DNA from: Conexibacter woesei Iso977N
Lineage (GTDB): Bacteria; Actinomycetota; Thermoleophilia; Solirubrobacterales; Solirubrobacteraceae
Direction: 5' to 3'
Length of the DNA stretch: 64,000 nt
Assembly (NCBI RefSeq): GCF_000424625.1
Contig: NZ_AUKG01000002.1
Span: forward strand, 124,001 to 188,000
The position numbers and the translations under genes are program-made. Position 1 is the first letter of the stretch, and each line of letters opens with the position of its first letter. Below, piece after piece: positions 51,934 to 59,849 of the stretch. The notes beneath the pieces are model-generated. The model did no database searches. It saw only the letters and a program-made list of their open reading frames with translations, and was not told the origin of the DNA.

Positions 51934-53697
51934 CTAGGACCGGATCGCGCCGCCGTTCTTGCGGTAGTGGTTGACGATGCCGTCGGCCGCGCGGTAGGCG
52001 AGGCCGCCGAGCGTGCCGGTCGGGTTGAAGCCCGCGTTCTGCGGGTAGTTGCTCGCGCCGACGACGAAGACGTTGGGGTAGTCCCACATCTGGAGGTAGT
52101 CGTTGACGACCGTCTCCTTCGGGTCGTCGCCCATGATCGTCCCACCGGTGACGTGCGTGGACTGGTAGGGCACCGTGTCGAAGTGCGGGGCGAGCGCGCC
52201 CGGGCCGCCGGTCATCCTCGTCGGCCTCATGGCCTTCATGATCTCCTCGATCTTGGTGCCGAGGTACTTGACCATGTTGCGCTCGTTCTTGGTCCAGTCG
52301 AACGTCACCCGCAGCAGCGGATCGCCGAACGCGTCCTTGTAGGTCGGATCGAGGTCGACGTAGTGGTCGCGGTAGGCGGGGGACTCGCCCTGGGCGCCGA
52401 TGCTGACCGTGCGGCGGTACGTGTCCTTGACCGCGCGCTTCCACTCCAGGCCCCAGGTCGGCGTGTCGCCGAAGACGTGCTGGGACTGGATCGGCCGCGA
52501 GCCGTTCTGCGAGATCGCGACGTTGCCGCCGCCGAGGAAGTCCAGGTCGCTGTGGTCGAAGTTGTCGGCGTTGAGGTCGTCGATCGACATGCCGTTGGCG
52601 CCCGACCCCATCATCAGGTTGAGGTCGTCCTCGTCGGCGAAGTAGCCGACCGCCCCGGCGCCGCCGGTCTGGTAGGCGAAGTTGCGCCCGACCGCGCCCT
52701 TCTCGGTCTTCGGGTCATAGGGCTCGCCCATGCCCGACAACAACAACAAGCGCACGTTGTTGAACATGAACGACGTGACGGCCACGACGTCGGCCGGCTG
52801 CTCGTGCGTGCGGCCGGCGGCGTCGGTGTACAGAACGCCGGTCGCCCTGCCGTCGCGGTGCGTGATCCGGTGGACCCACGCGTGGGTGCGCAGCTCGAAG
52901 TTGCCGGTCCGCTCGGCGACCGGGATCACGGTCACGGTCGGGTCGGCCTTCGCGCCCACCTCGCAGCCGAAGCGCTCGCAGAACCCGCAGTAGAGGCAGT
53001 GGTTGCGTGGGACGCCCTCCGGGTTGACGTAGGGCTCGCTCAGGTTCCCCGACGGCACCGGGAACGGCGTGTAGCCGAGCTCGCGCGCCGCCTTGGCGAA
53101 CATGTCGCCGGACTTCGACGCCATCATCGGCGGCGTCGGGTACTCCTTCGAGCGCGAGCCCTCGAACGGGTTGCCGCCCTCGATCCTGTTGCCGTTGAGC
53201 ACGCCCGCCTTGCCGGAGATGCCCGCCATCTCCTCGAACGTGTTCATGTAGGGCTCGAGCGTGTCGTAGGTGATGCCCCAGTCGCGCGGGCGCATCTCGT
53301 CCGGGAACACGTCCTTGCCGTACTTGTCCGTGTAGTGCGACTTGTACTCGAAGTCGGACGGGTGATAGCGCCAGTTCTGGCCGTTCCAGTGCACGCCCGC
53401 GCCACCGACGCCGGTGCCCGGCAGCCACGCGCCGATGTAGCGCATCGGCAGCGCGGGCTCGCCCGTCGAGTGGCGCAGCGTCTGGGTCTCGACCGCGGCG
53501 TCCTGGAACAGCTCGGAGCGGATCGCGAACTTCAGCTCGTCGTGGTCGGAGCCGAAGCTGGACTCGCCGCGCGGACCGCCGCGCTCGAGGCCGACGACCT
53601 TCATCCCCGCCTTGGCCATCTCGGCGGCGAGGATCCCGCCGGTCCAGCCGACGCCGATGCAGACCGCGTCGACCTTGTCGTGCTTGATCGACGCCAT
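51934..53697 (-). CDS. GMC oxidoreductase, gluconate 2-dehydrogenase flavoprotein type
   Basis: A 587-residue FAD protein. GVGWTGG at residues 15-21 is the nucleotide-binding loop. A cysteine cluster CLYCGFCERFGC lies near residue 240. The C-terminal GMC half contains THVTGGTIMGDDP, with the catalytic histidine region, and NAGFNPTGTLGGLAY. It is the large subunit of a membrane dehydrogenase that oxidises sugars or sugar acids and passes electrons to the cytochrome encoded upstream. The gene starts 3 nt from the end of the subunit 3 gene. The substrate is not certain. Confidence 0.9.
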   Translation of the reverse strand: MASIKHDKVDAVCIGVGWTGGILAAEMAKAGMKVVGLERGGPRGESSFGSDHDELKFAIRSELFQDAAVETQTLRHSTGEPALPMRYIGAWLPGTGVGGAGVHWNGQNWRYHPSDFEYKSHYTDKYGKDVFPDEMRPRDWGITYDTLEPYMNTFEEMAGISGKAGVLNGNRIEGGNPFEGSRSKEYPTPPMMASKSGDMFAKAARELGYTPFPVPSGNLSEPYVNPEGVPRNHCLYCGFCERFGCEVGAKADPTVTVIPVAERTGNFELRTHAWVHRITHRDGRATGVLYTDAAGRTHEQPADVVAVTSFMFNNVRLLLLSGMGEPYDPKTEKGAVGRNFAYQTGGAGAVGYFADEDDLNLMMGSGANGMSIDDLNADNFDHSDLDFLGGGNVAISQNGSRPIQSQHVFGDTPTWGLEWKRAVKDTYRRTVSIGAQGESPAYRDHYVDLDPTYKDAFGDPLLRVTFDWTKNERNMVKYLGTKIEEIMKAMRPTRMTGGPGALAPHFDTVPYQSTHVTGGTIMGDDPKETVVNDYLQMWDYPNVFVVGASNYPQNAGFNPTGTLGGLAYRAADGIVNHYRKNGGAIRS

Positions 53698-53699
53698 CG

Positions 53700-54452
53700 C
53701 TAGTTCTCCCTCATCACGTCGGCCATGCCCTGCGGTTTGACCTCGTAGACGTCGCCGCGGTGCCCGAAGATCGCGTAGTAGCTGTCGCCGTAGGCCATGG
53801 GGTCGCCCGGGTAGTCGATGTGCTTCCAGCCCGCGAGGTCCCTGTTGCCGCCGTAGACCGGGTCGCCGAAGAGGCCCTCGGTCACGTTCTGCAAGAACAT
53901 GGTGAAGAAGCTCGCCGAGGTGAAGCCGTTGGGGCCGGAGGCCAGGCCGAGGTCGACCTTGCCGGCCTGCAGGTCGGTGAGGACCGCGTCCTGGTCCCTG
54001 GGATCCAGGTCCGCGAACGCCTTGTTGTCGTACTTGCCCTTGGTGTAGGTGTCGATCTCCGGCAGGACGTGGCGGTAGACGTCGCGCGGCGTGAGCGAGA
54101 GCTGGTAGCCGTGGCCGGAGCTCTCGGGCTCGTGGAACGGGCCCTGGCGGTAGAAGCGCTCGCCCGCGCCCCAGCCGCCGGCGAGTTGGCCGTCGAGGTA
54201 GGTGACGACGCCGAGCTCGGAGGCCGACGGGGTGTCGCCGTCGCGCGGCCAGATGCGATCGGCCATCGCGCCGACGAGCGCCGCCTGGTCGGCCGTCAGC
54301 GCGCGCAGGCGCATCGGCGTGCTGTCGTGGTCCATGCCGGCCATGTCGGCGGCGCGGGCGCCGACGACGCCGGCCAGCGCGACGCTGCCGGCCGCGGCGG
54401 CACCGCCGGTCAGCAGCTCCCGGCGCGAGACCCCTCGATTGGTGCGGAACAT
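53700..54452 (-). CDS. Gluconate 2-dehydrogenase subunit 3 family protein with Tat signal
   Basis: A 250-residue partner of the GMC subunit. A twin-arginine signal (SRRELLTGG near residue 9) and a hydrophobic stretch ending ARA are followed by the mature domain. There MADRIWPRDGDTPSASELGVVTYLD is the family hallmark. Since the flavoprotein has no signal of its own, it is probably carried out of the cell folded with this subunit ('hitch-hiker' Tat export), as in related enzymes. ATG 54452 is chosen because the Tat motif starts just after it. Confidence 0.9.
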   Translation of the reverse strand: MFRTNRGVSRRELLTGGAAAAGSVALAGVVGARAADMAGMDHDSTPMRLRALTADQAALVGAMADRIWPRDGDTPSASELGVVTYLDGQLAGGWGAGERFYRQGPFHEPESSGHGYQLSLTPRDVYRHVLPEIDTYTKGKYDNKAFADLDPRDQDAVLTDLQAGKVDLGLASGPNGFTSASFFTMFLQNVTEGLFGDPVYGGNRDLAGWKHIDYPGDPMAYGDSYYAIFGHRGDVYEVKPQGMADVMREN

Positions 54453-54469
54453 GGCGCCTCCCTGGGCGG

Positions 54470-54859
54470 CTAGTTGAACTTCTTGCGGCTGGCGACCTTG
54501 GCGACGTAGGCCGCGACGTCGGCGGCGTCGGTGCCGTTGAGCAGGCCGGCGGGCATGACGCCGTAGGCGCCCTGCGAGCCCTTGGCGATCACTGAGCGGA
54601 TCTGCGCGTCGGTGGGCTGGACGTAGTCCAGGTTCGGGCCGACCGCGCCGACCGCCTGGCTGGCGGCGAGCGCGTGGCAGGAGCCGCAGGTGCGGCCGAA
54701 GACCTCGGCGCCGTGGCGCTCGGATGCGTTCAGGCTCGCACCGTCGACCGTGCGCGAGCCGGCGTTGTGGACGAGGACGAGCGTGGCGATGACGCCGAAG
54801 AGGGCCACGAGCACCCCGAAGGTCGCGATGACCGGGCCGCTGCGGACGTCTTTGGGCAT
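54470..54859 (-). CDS. Membrane-anchored monohaem cytochrome c
   Basis: A 129-residue protein. A single membrane helix (about 8-30) is followed by a class I cytochrome c domain. The haem motif is C58-GS-C61-H62, and the distal ligand is probably M102 in YGVMPAGLL. It heads the three-gene GMC operon and would accept electrons from the flavoprotein and pass them to the respiratory chain. Proteobacterial gluconate dehydrogenases use a three-haem subunit, so this is a reduced version. GTG 54895 would add 12 residues with two extra cysteines and is less likely. Confidence 0.9.
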   Translation of the reverse strand: MPKDVRSGPVIATFGVLVALFGVIATLVLVHNAGSRTVDGASLNASERHGAEVFGRTCGSCHALAASQAVGAVGPNLDYVQPTDAQIRSVIAKGSQGAYGVMPAGLLNGTDAADVAAYVAKVASRKKFN

Positions 54860-54945
54860 GGCCTTCACTTTGTCGCAGGCCTGCTGCCCGCACAACCGCC
54901 GGCCGCGTCATCGGCCTGACGGCGGCCGGAGGTTTCAGATCGCGC

Positions 54946-55923
54946 CTACGCCGCGCGGGAGGCGTGCTTGTCTTCGTACAGCGCGGCGTCGGCGCGTTCG
55001 ATGCAGGCGGCGAGGGGCTCGTCGGCTTCCCAGGGCGCGATGCCGGCCGACCAGGCGACGGGGTGGGCGGAGCGGAGGCGGTCGAGGACGGCGGTGGCCT
55101 CGGAGGGGCCGGTGTTGGGCATCAACACGATGAACTCGTCGCCGCCGGTGCGGGCCAGGACGTCGTCGGCGCGCAGCGCGGAGCGCCAGGCGGCGGTCGC
55201 CTCGGCGAGCAGGCGGTCGCCGGTGGCGTGGCCGTTGGTGTCGTTGACGGCCTTGAAGCCGTCGAGGTCGAGCGCGGCGACGGTGACGATCGGCGTGTCG
55301 CGGCGGCGGCGCAGCCGCAGCCGGCGCGCCGCGTCGTGCAGGCCGGAGCGGTTCAGGGTGCCGGTCAGCGCGTCGGTCGACATCCGGCCGAGCATCGCGC
55401 GCGAGATCATCGCGACGACGAAGCCCGCCATCAGGACGCTCACGCTCAGGACCATCCACGCGGAGAAGAGGTTCGCGTCGAGGCCGGCGCCGATCAGCCC
55501 GCCGCCGAACGCCGCGGCGACCAGCAGCCCGTACGGCCACCACGCGCGCGGGAAGAACGCGGCGACGTAGACGGTCAGCCACACGTACGCGAACGCGTCG
55601 GCGATCGCGCCGCCGGGCGTCGCGGACTGCGAGACCAGCACGGAGTTCAGCACGCACGCGACGCAGGCCTCGGCGAGCAGGATCCGGCGCGGGGCCCTGT
55701 CGATCAGGAACCACGTCCCGGCGGCCATGGCCAGCGCGACGACGATGAAGACCGACGCCAGCCTCACCGGCGCCTCCGGCGTCATCGGGAACAGCGCGCC
55801 GGCCGCCAGGCAGGCGGCGGCACCGCACAACAGCGCGGTGAAGGCCTTGACCTCGGGGGAACGACTTCGGCTCTTACGACTCTGCGGCACGTCTCGGGGT
55901 GGCTCGGCGATGACGCTGGCCAT
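54946..55923 (-). CDS. Membrane-bound diguanylate cyclase
   Basis: A 325-residue protein. About six membrane helices (residues 28-185) act as the sensor, and the GGDEF domain occupies about 190-320. The active site is intact (RTGGDEF), and RADD five residues upstream forms the inhibitory site. The N-terminal 25 residues are basic. ATG 55923 is chosen; the open frame continues upstream only as a shadow of the opposite strand. It is the third GGDEF protein of the window and the only membrane-integral one. The signal is unknown. Confidence 0.9.
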   Translation of the reverse strand: MASVIAEPPRDVPQSRKSRSRSPEVKAFTALLCGAAACLAAGALFPMTPEAPVRLASVFIVVALAMAAGTWFLIDRAPRRILLAEACVACVLNSVLVSQSATPGGAIADAFAYVWLTVYVAAFFPRAWWPYGLLVAAAFGGGLIGAGLDANLFSAWMVLSVSVLMAGFVVAMISRAMLGRMSTDALTGTLNRSGLHDAARRLRLRRRRDTPIVTVAALDLDGFKAVNDTNGHATGDRLLAEATAAWRSALRADDVLARTGGDEFIVLMPNTGPSEATAVLDRLRSAHPVAWSAGIAPWEADEPLAACIERADAALYEDKHASRAA

Positions 55924-55994
55924 CTTGCCCGGTCGTCGGCCATCTCTCCCGGAACTTGCGCGTTCCGTTTCCCGCCGGACGCGGCGGAGCGCCG

Positions 55995-56564
55995 CTAGCT
56001 CAGGAGGTTCCAGGCCCGGATGACGCGCGTCTCGCGCTCGAAGCCGAGCTTGCAGATCGCGCCGGTGCCGAGCGCGAGGCGGCCCGCGAGCGCTGCCGGC
56101 TGCTCGATCCAGCGCGAGCCGAGCACGCGCAGGACGTGGCCGTGCGCGAACAGCGCGACGTCGCCGTCGACCGCGAGCGCCCGCGCGATCACGCGGTCGA
56201 CTCGCGCGCCGACGTCGTCGGGCATCTCGCCGCCGGGCGCGCCGTCGCGCCACAGGTACCAGTCGGGCCGGGACTCGCGGATCTCCGGGGTCGTCAGGCC
56301 CTCGTACTCGCCGTAGTTGTACTCCAACAGGTCGGCGTCCTCGACGGCCTCGTCGCCCAGTCCCGCGATCGCCGCGGTCTCCCGCGCGCGCTCCAGCGGC
56401 GAGGTCAGCACCAGGGCGAACGACTGCCCCGCCAACCGGCCGGGCAGCGACGCCGCGTGCTCGCGCCCCTCGTCGTTGAGCGGGATGTCGGTGCGCCCGG
56501 TGTGCTTGCCGGCCTTCGCCCAGTCGGTCTCGGCGTGGCGGATGAGCCAGACCTCGCCGGGCAT
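55995..56564 (-). CDS. Histidine phosphatase (phosphoglycerate mutase-like)
   Basis: A 189-residue enzyme of the two-histidine superfamily. Catalytic H10 is in LIRHAET, and the second histidine in LFAHGHVLRVL (near residue 148). LTSPLERARETA supplies the phosphate-binding arginine. Substrates in the family range from phosphosugars to phosphorylated lipids. The ATG at 56564 shares one base with the stop of the 6-phosphogluconolactonase gene, so the two are coupled and a sugar-phosphate substrate is plausible. Confidence 0.9.
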   Translation of the reverse strand: MPGEVWLIRHAETDWAKAGKHTGRTDIPLNDEGREHAASLPGRLAGQSFALVLTSPLERARETAAIAGLGDEAVEDADLLEYNYGEYEGLTTPEIRESRPDWYLWRDGAPGGEMPDDVGARVDRVIARALAVDGDVALFAHGHVLRVLGSRWIEQPAALAGRLALGTGAICKLGFERETRVIRAWNLLS

Positions 56565-57232
56565 CAGGCGGGCAGCGCCGCGTTGTCGGCCATCACCAAC
56601 AACTTGGTGCGGTCCAGCAGCGACGCGGGGTAGGTCCGGTCCGGCCCGGCCATCACGCGCGCCAAGGCCTCCGACTTGCCCTCGCCGGTCACCAGCAGCA
56701 CGATCCGCCGGGACTCGTTGAGCTTGCTCAGCGTCAGCGTGATCCGCTCCGGCGGCGGCTTCGGCGAGTCGCTGATCCCCGCCGCGATGCCGTGCGCGTC
56801 CAGCAGCGGGTGGTTGGGGAACAGCGAGGCGGTGTGGCCGTCGGGGCCCATCCCCAGGTGGGTGATGTCGAGGACCGTCGACCCGAGCTCGCTCGAGTAC
56901 TCGCGCGCGCCCTCGGCCGGGCCGAGCGTGCCGGGCATCGGGTGCCACGTCGCGCCGCGGGCGCGCAGGCGGTCCTTGACCTGGCCGTGGTTGGACTCCG
57001 GGTCGTCGAACGGCACGCAGCGCTCGTCGCCGTACCAGAGGTGCACGCCGGTCCAGTCCTCCAGCGCGCCGTCGAGCAGCTCGTAGCAGCGCATCGGCGT
57101 GCTGCCGCCGGCGAGGCACGCGTGCGCGACCCCACGTGCCTCGCGGGCCTCGGCGATCGCGGCGATGAGGTCGCGCGCGGCCTGGCGGGCGAGCGTCTCC
57201 GGATCGGGTTGACGGACGAGTTGGACGGCCAT
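56564..57232 (-). CDS. pgl: 6-phosphogluconolactonase
   Basis: A 222-residue enzyme of the SOL/DevB family that hydrolyses 6-phosphogluconolactone, the second step of the oxidative pentose-phosphate pathway. CLAGGSTPMRCYELL, WYGDERCVPFDDPESNHG and LGMGPDGHTASLFPNHP are the family blocks. ATG 57232 gives the conserved start; ATG 57241 would add three residues. It would be expected right after opcA, but here a divergent two-gene cassette separates them. Confidence 0.94.
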   Translation of the reverse strand: MAVQLVRQPDPETLARQAARDLIAAIAEAREARGVAHACLAGGSTPMRCYELLDGALEDWTGVHLWYGDERCVPFDDPESNHGQVKDRLRARGATWHPMPGTLGPAEGAREYSSELGSTVLDITHLGMGPDGHTASLFPNHPLLDAHGIAAGISDSPKPPPERITLTLSKLNESRRIVLLVTGEGKSEALARVMAGPDRTYPASLLDRTKLLVMADNAALPA

Positions 57233-57293
57233 GGCGGACATCTTGCCGCACGGGGTGCCCGTGCTCGGCGTTTCGCCGACCCCGGAATGGACC

Positions 57294-57346
57294 GGTGTCA
57301 CATGTGGTGTTGACATGGTGCCATGGTGGTGTCACTATGGCGCCAT
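57294..57346 (+). promoter_or_regulatory. Promoter and operator array of the RHH-DUF4097 pair
   Basis: Two near-identical decamers ATGG(T/C)GCCAT lie at 57315-57324 and 57337-57346, 22 bp (two helical turns) apart. The second is a perfect palindrome and includes the start codon. Direct repeats of GGTGTCAC lie at 57294-57301 and 57328-57335. TTGACA (57310-57315), a 17-nt spacer and CACTAT (57333-57338) form the promoter. A ribbon-helix-helix autorepressor would fit this array well. Confidence 0.6.
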
Positions 57347-57866
57347 GGACCTCGCGCCCTACATCGAAGACCTCCACCGCCAGCTCGCGGCCGCGGCCGA
57401 AGCCGGTGGGGAGGACGCGCGGGCGCTGGCCGAGCGGCTGACGGCCCCGCTCGACGCCGCCGCGCGGCTGATGCTGCTCGAGGTCCTGTCGGCGGCCGCG
57501 GGCGAGATCACCTCCGAGCTGGCCCCGGGCAGCGTCGACGTGCGGTTGCGCGGCGGCGACCCGGAGCTCGTCGTGGTCCCGCCGCCGGCCGACGACCCGG
57601 CGGGCGAGGTGGCTCCCCACACCTCGCCCGCCGCTGCAGCTCCCACGACGGAGGACGCCGCCACCGCGCGGATCAACCTCCGGCTCCCGGAGGCCCTCAA
57701 GGCGCGCGTCGAAGAGGCCGCCGCGGCCGCCGGGCTCAGCGTCAACGCGTGGCTCGTCCGCGCGCTCGGCGCGGCCGTCGACCCCCAGGCGGCACCGCCG
57801 ACCCGGACGCACCAAGGCCACCAACAACCTGGTGGCGGCGGCACGTTCAGCGGCTGGGTCGTCTGA
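57345..57866 (+). CDS. Ribbon-helix-helix (HicB-antitoxin-like) DNA-binding protein
   Basis: A 173-residue protein. Residues about 108-150 (ARINLRLPEALKARVEE, then GLSVNAWLVRAL) form a ribbon-helix-helix domain of the HicB/Arc type. The N-terminal part (1-70) is helical and the middle is Pro-rich. The last 20 residues are Gln/His/Gly-rich. Although often labelled an antitoxin, there is no HicA-like toxin beside it; instead DUF4097 follows after 49 nt. It is more likely a local repressor. The start is 6 nt from the -10, implying a leaderless transcript. Confidence 0.82.
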   Translation: MDLAPYIEDLHRQLAAAAEAGGEDARALAERLTAPLDAAARLMLLEVLSAAAGEITSELAPGSVDVRLRGGDPELVVVPPPADDPAGEVAPHTSPAAAAPTTEDAATARINLRLPEALKARVEEAAAAAGLSVNAWLVRALGAAVDPQAAPPTRTHQGHQQPGGGGTFSGWVV

Positions 57867-57915
57867 GCGACACCCCCTCTGACCCCTCTCCCCAAACCAA
57901 CACAAGGACATCAAC

Positions 57916-58788
57916 ATGCCCACCTTCCCTGCATCCGGCCCGATCAACGCCTCCATCTCGATCCACGCGGGCGACGTGAAGATCGTCGCGTCCCAGCGTG
58001 ACGACGTCGTGGTCGACGTCGTTCCGCGCGATCCCGACCGCAAGGCCGACGTGAGGGCGGCGGAGACCGCTCGCATCGAGCTGAGCGGCAGCAAGTTGGA
58101 GGTGAAGACCACCCGGCAGGGCCTCGGGTGGTCGCGCTCCGGCGTCGTCCGCGTCGAGATCGCGTTGCCGGAGGGCTCGCGCCTCGATGGTCACACCGAG
58201 GTGGGCGACCTCCGGACCGAGGGCATCCTCGGGGCGTGCACGCTGAAGTCCGGCGCGGGCGCGATCCGGCTCGGGACGACCGGGAAGCTGCGCGTCGTGA
58301 GCGGAGCCGGCGACATCAGCGTCGACCACGCCACCGGTGACGTGGTGGCGGTGACCGGCACCGGTGCGCTGAGCTTCGGCGCCGTGAGCGGCGACCTGAT
58401 CGTCAAGAACGGCAACGGCGGGACGAGGGCCGGAGTGGTCGACGGGTTGTTGAAGATCTCGGCGGCCAACGGCGATGTCGCGATCGATGTCGCGCGGCAG
58501 GGTGCGACCGTCAAGACCGCCAACGGCTCGATCCGCCTCGGCTCGGTGGCCTCGGGCGACGTCGACCTCAAGACCGCCTTCGGGACCGTCGAGGTCGGCA
58601 TCGCCCACGGCACCGCGGCCAAGCTCGACGTCAAGACGACGTTCGGCCTCCTGCGCCAGGAGCTCGAGCCCTCCGCGACCCCGCCGTCCTCGGTGAGGAC
58701 GGCGACCGTGAAGGCGCGCACCAGCCACGGCGACATCACGATCCGCCGTGCCGCCGGCGACGGCGACGGCGAGGCGGCGGCCGCCTAG
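57916..58788 (+). CDS. DUF4097 family beta-strand repeat protein
   Basis: A 290-residue protein made of short repeated strands (SGAGDISVDHATGDVVAVTGTG, then further GxI/GxV turns), the adhesin-like right-handed beta-solenoid of DUF4097. It has no signal peptide or membrane helix. AAGGA upstream of the ATG is the ribosome site. The function is unknown. In actinobacteria DUF4097 genes often follow an RHH gene, as here. Its TAG stop overlaps the convergent opcA stop in CTAG (58785-58788). Confidence 0.85.
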   Translation: MPTFPASGPINASISIHAGDVKIVASQRDDVVVDVVPRDPDRKADVRAAETARIELSGSKLEVKTTRQGLGWSRSGVVRVEIALPEGSRLDGHTEVGDLRTEGILGACTLKSGAGAIRLGTTGKLRVVSGAGDISVDHATGDVVAVTGTGALSFGAVSGDLIVKNGNGGTRAGVVDGLLKISAANGDVAIDVARQGATVKTANGSIRLGSVASGDVDLKTAFGTVEVGIAHGTAAKLDVKTTFGLLRQELEPSATPPSSVRTATVKARTSHGDITIRRAAGDGDGEAAAA

Positions 58789-59849
58789 GGCAGCAGGCGC
58801 GCCGCGGCTTCGAGGGCCGGCTTGTAGGTCTGGTCGCGCAGCAGGGCCTGGCGGATGCCCTCGCCGAGGATGCCGGCCTCGCCGCGGGAGGCGCCGAGGA
58901 TCGTCCAGTCGCGCTGCTCCCCACGGCGGTTCTCGAAGTGCGCGCGCAGCCCGCCGGGGCCGCGGTCCAGGGAGTAGGTGCGGCCTGACGCGGTGGACAG
59001 CGTCAGGCCCGCCAGCCCCCGCACCTGCAGGCGCGGGTCCGGCTCCAGGCGAACACGTACATCTTGGCGCCTGGCGTGCACGTTGCCCTCGATGATCCCG
59101 CCGCGCCCCGACATCAGCGGCGAGCAGGACCAGCCCAGCCGCGACGCCAGCCAGCCGACCAGCAGCAGCGCGGCGACGGCGCTGTCGGGGTGGTGGCGGA
59201 TCGTGATCGCCGAGATCGTCCTCAGCTCGGGCCGGACCGTCGGGGGATCGAACGTGGCGGCGATGCGCTCGCGCCACGGCGTCGAGCGCAGCCACGCGAG
59301 GTCGACCACGTAGACCTTCTTCGACAGCTGCTGCGCGCGGTGCAGCGCATCGACGGGCTCGGGCTCGTCGACGCCGTCGGTCAGCACGATCTGCGACATG
59401 TCCAACAACGAGTCGACCGCCTCGGCGTGCCCGTGCGGCGCCCAGACGCAGGTCAGCAGGTCGGTCACCACCAGCGGATCCACGATCCGGTCCAGGTGCT
59501 TCAGGTGCCGCGTCCCGCACTCCACGACGACCGTCTCGCGCAGCAACCCGATGTTGCCCTCGCCCACCTCGGACGGCGCCGAGATCGTCGCCACGGCGTC
59601 CAGCGTCGTCCGGCGCGGGTCGACCGAGCACACGATCGTGCGCGACGGGTGGTACCGGCCCACGCGCCGCAGCCGGTTGGCGATCTCACCGCTGTACTGC
59701 TTGTCGACGATCGTCACCAGGTTCAGGACGCGCGCCGGGACGTAGCCCGCGTTCTCGCGATGGACCTGGGAGAGCGCGGACCGCAATGCCGCGTCGATCT
59801 CACCCGGGTTGGTGTCGCGCGCCCGCCAGACGGTGTCGACCGTCGCCAC
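58785..59849 (-). CDS. opcA: Glucose-6-phosphate dehydrogenase assembly protein OpcA
   Basis: A 354-residue protein of the OpcA family, which is needed for assembly or redox activation of glucose-6-phosphate dehydrogenase in cyanobacteria and actinobacteria. Conserved stretches include ARVLNLV, HPSRTIVC and GWLASRLGW. Two cysteines (in IVCSVD and VVECGT) may serve redox control. The start is GTG at 59849, directly beside the zwf stop (59850-59852), so the two are co-translated. It is the last gene of the tal-pgi-gnd-zwf-opcA run before the inserted cassette. Confidence 0.94.
   Translation of the reverse strand: MATVDTVWRARDTNPGEIDAALRSALSQVHRENAGYVPARVLNLVTIVDKQYSGEIANRLRRVGRYHPSRTIVCSVDPRRTTLDAVATISAPSEVGEGNIGLLRETVVVECGTRHLKHLDRIVDPLVVTDLLTCVWAPHGHAEAVDSLLDMSQIVLTDGVDEPEPVDALHRAQQLSKKVYVVDLAWLRSTPWRERIAATFDPPTVRPELRTISAITIRHHPDSAVAALLLVGWLASRLGWSCSPLMSGRGGIIEGNVHARRQDVRVRLEPDPRLQVRGLAGLTLSTASGRTYSLDRGPGGLRAHFENRRGEQRDWTILGASRGEAGILGEGIRQALLRDQTYKPALEAAARLLP

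Noticed and set aside
57345-58788. HicAB toxin-antitoxin module
   Set aside because: The first protein has a HicB-like ribbon-helix-helix, but the neighbour is a 290-residue DUF4097 beta-solenoid, not a small HicA RNA-binding toxin.
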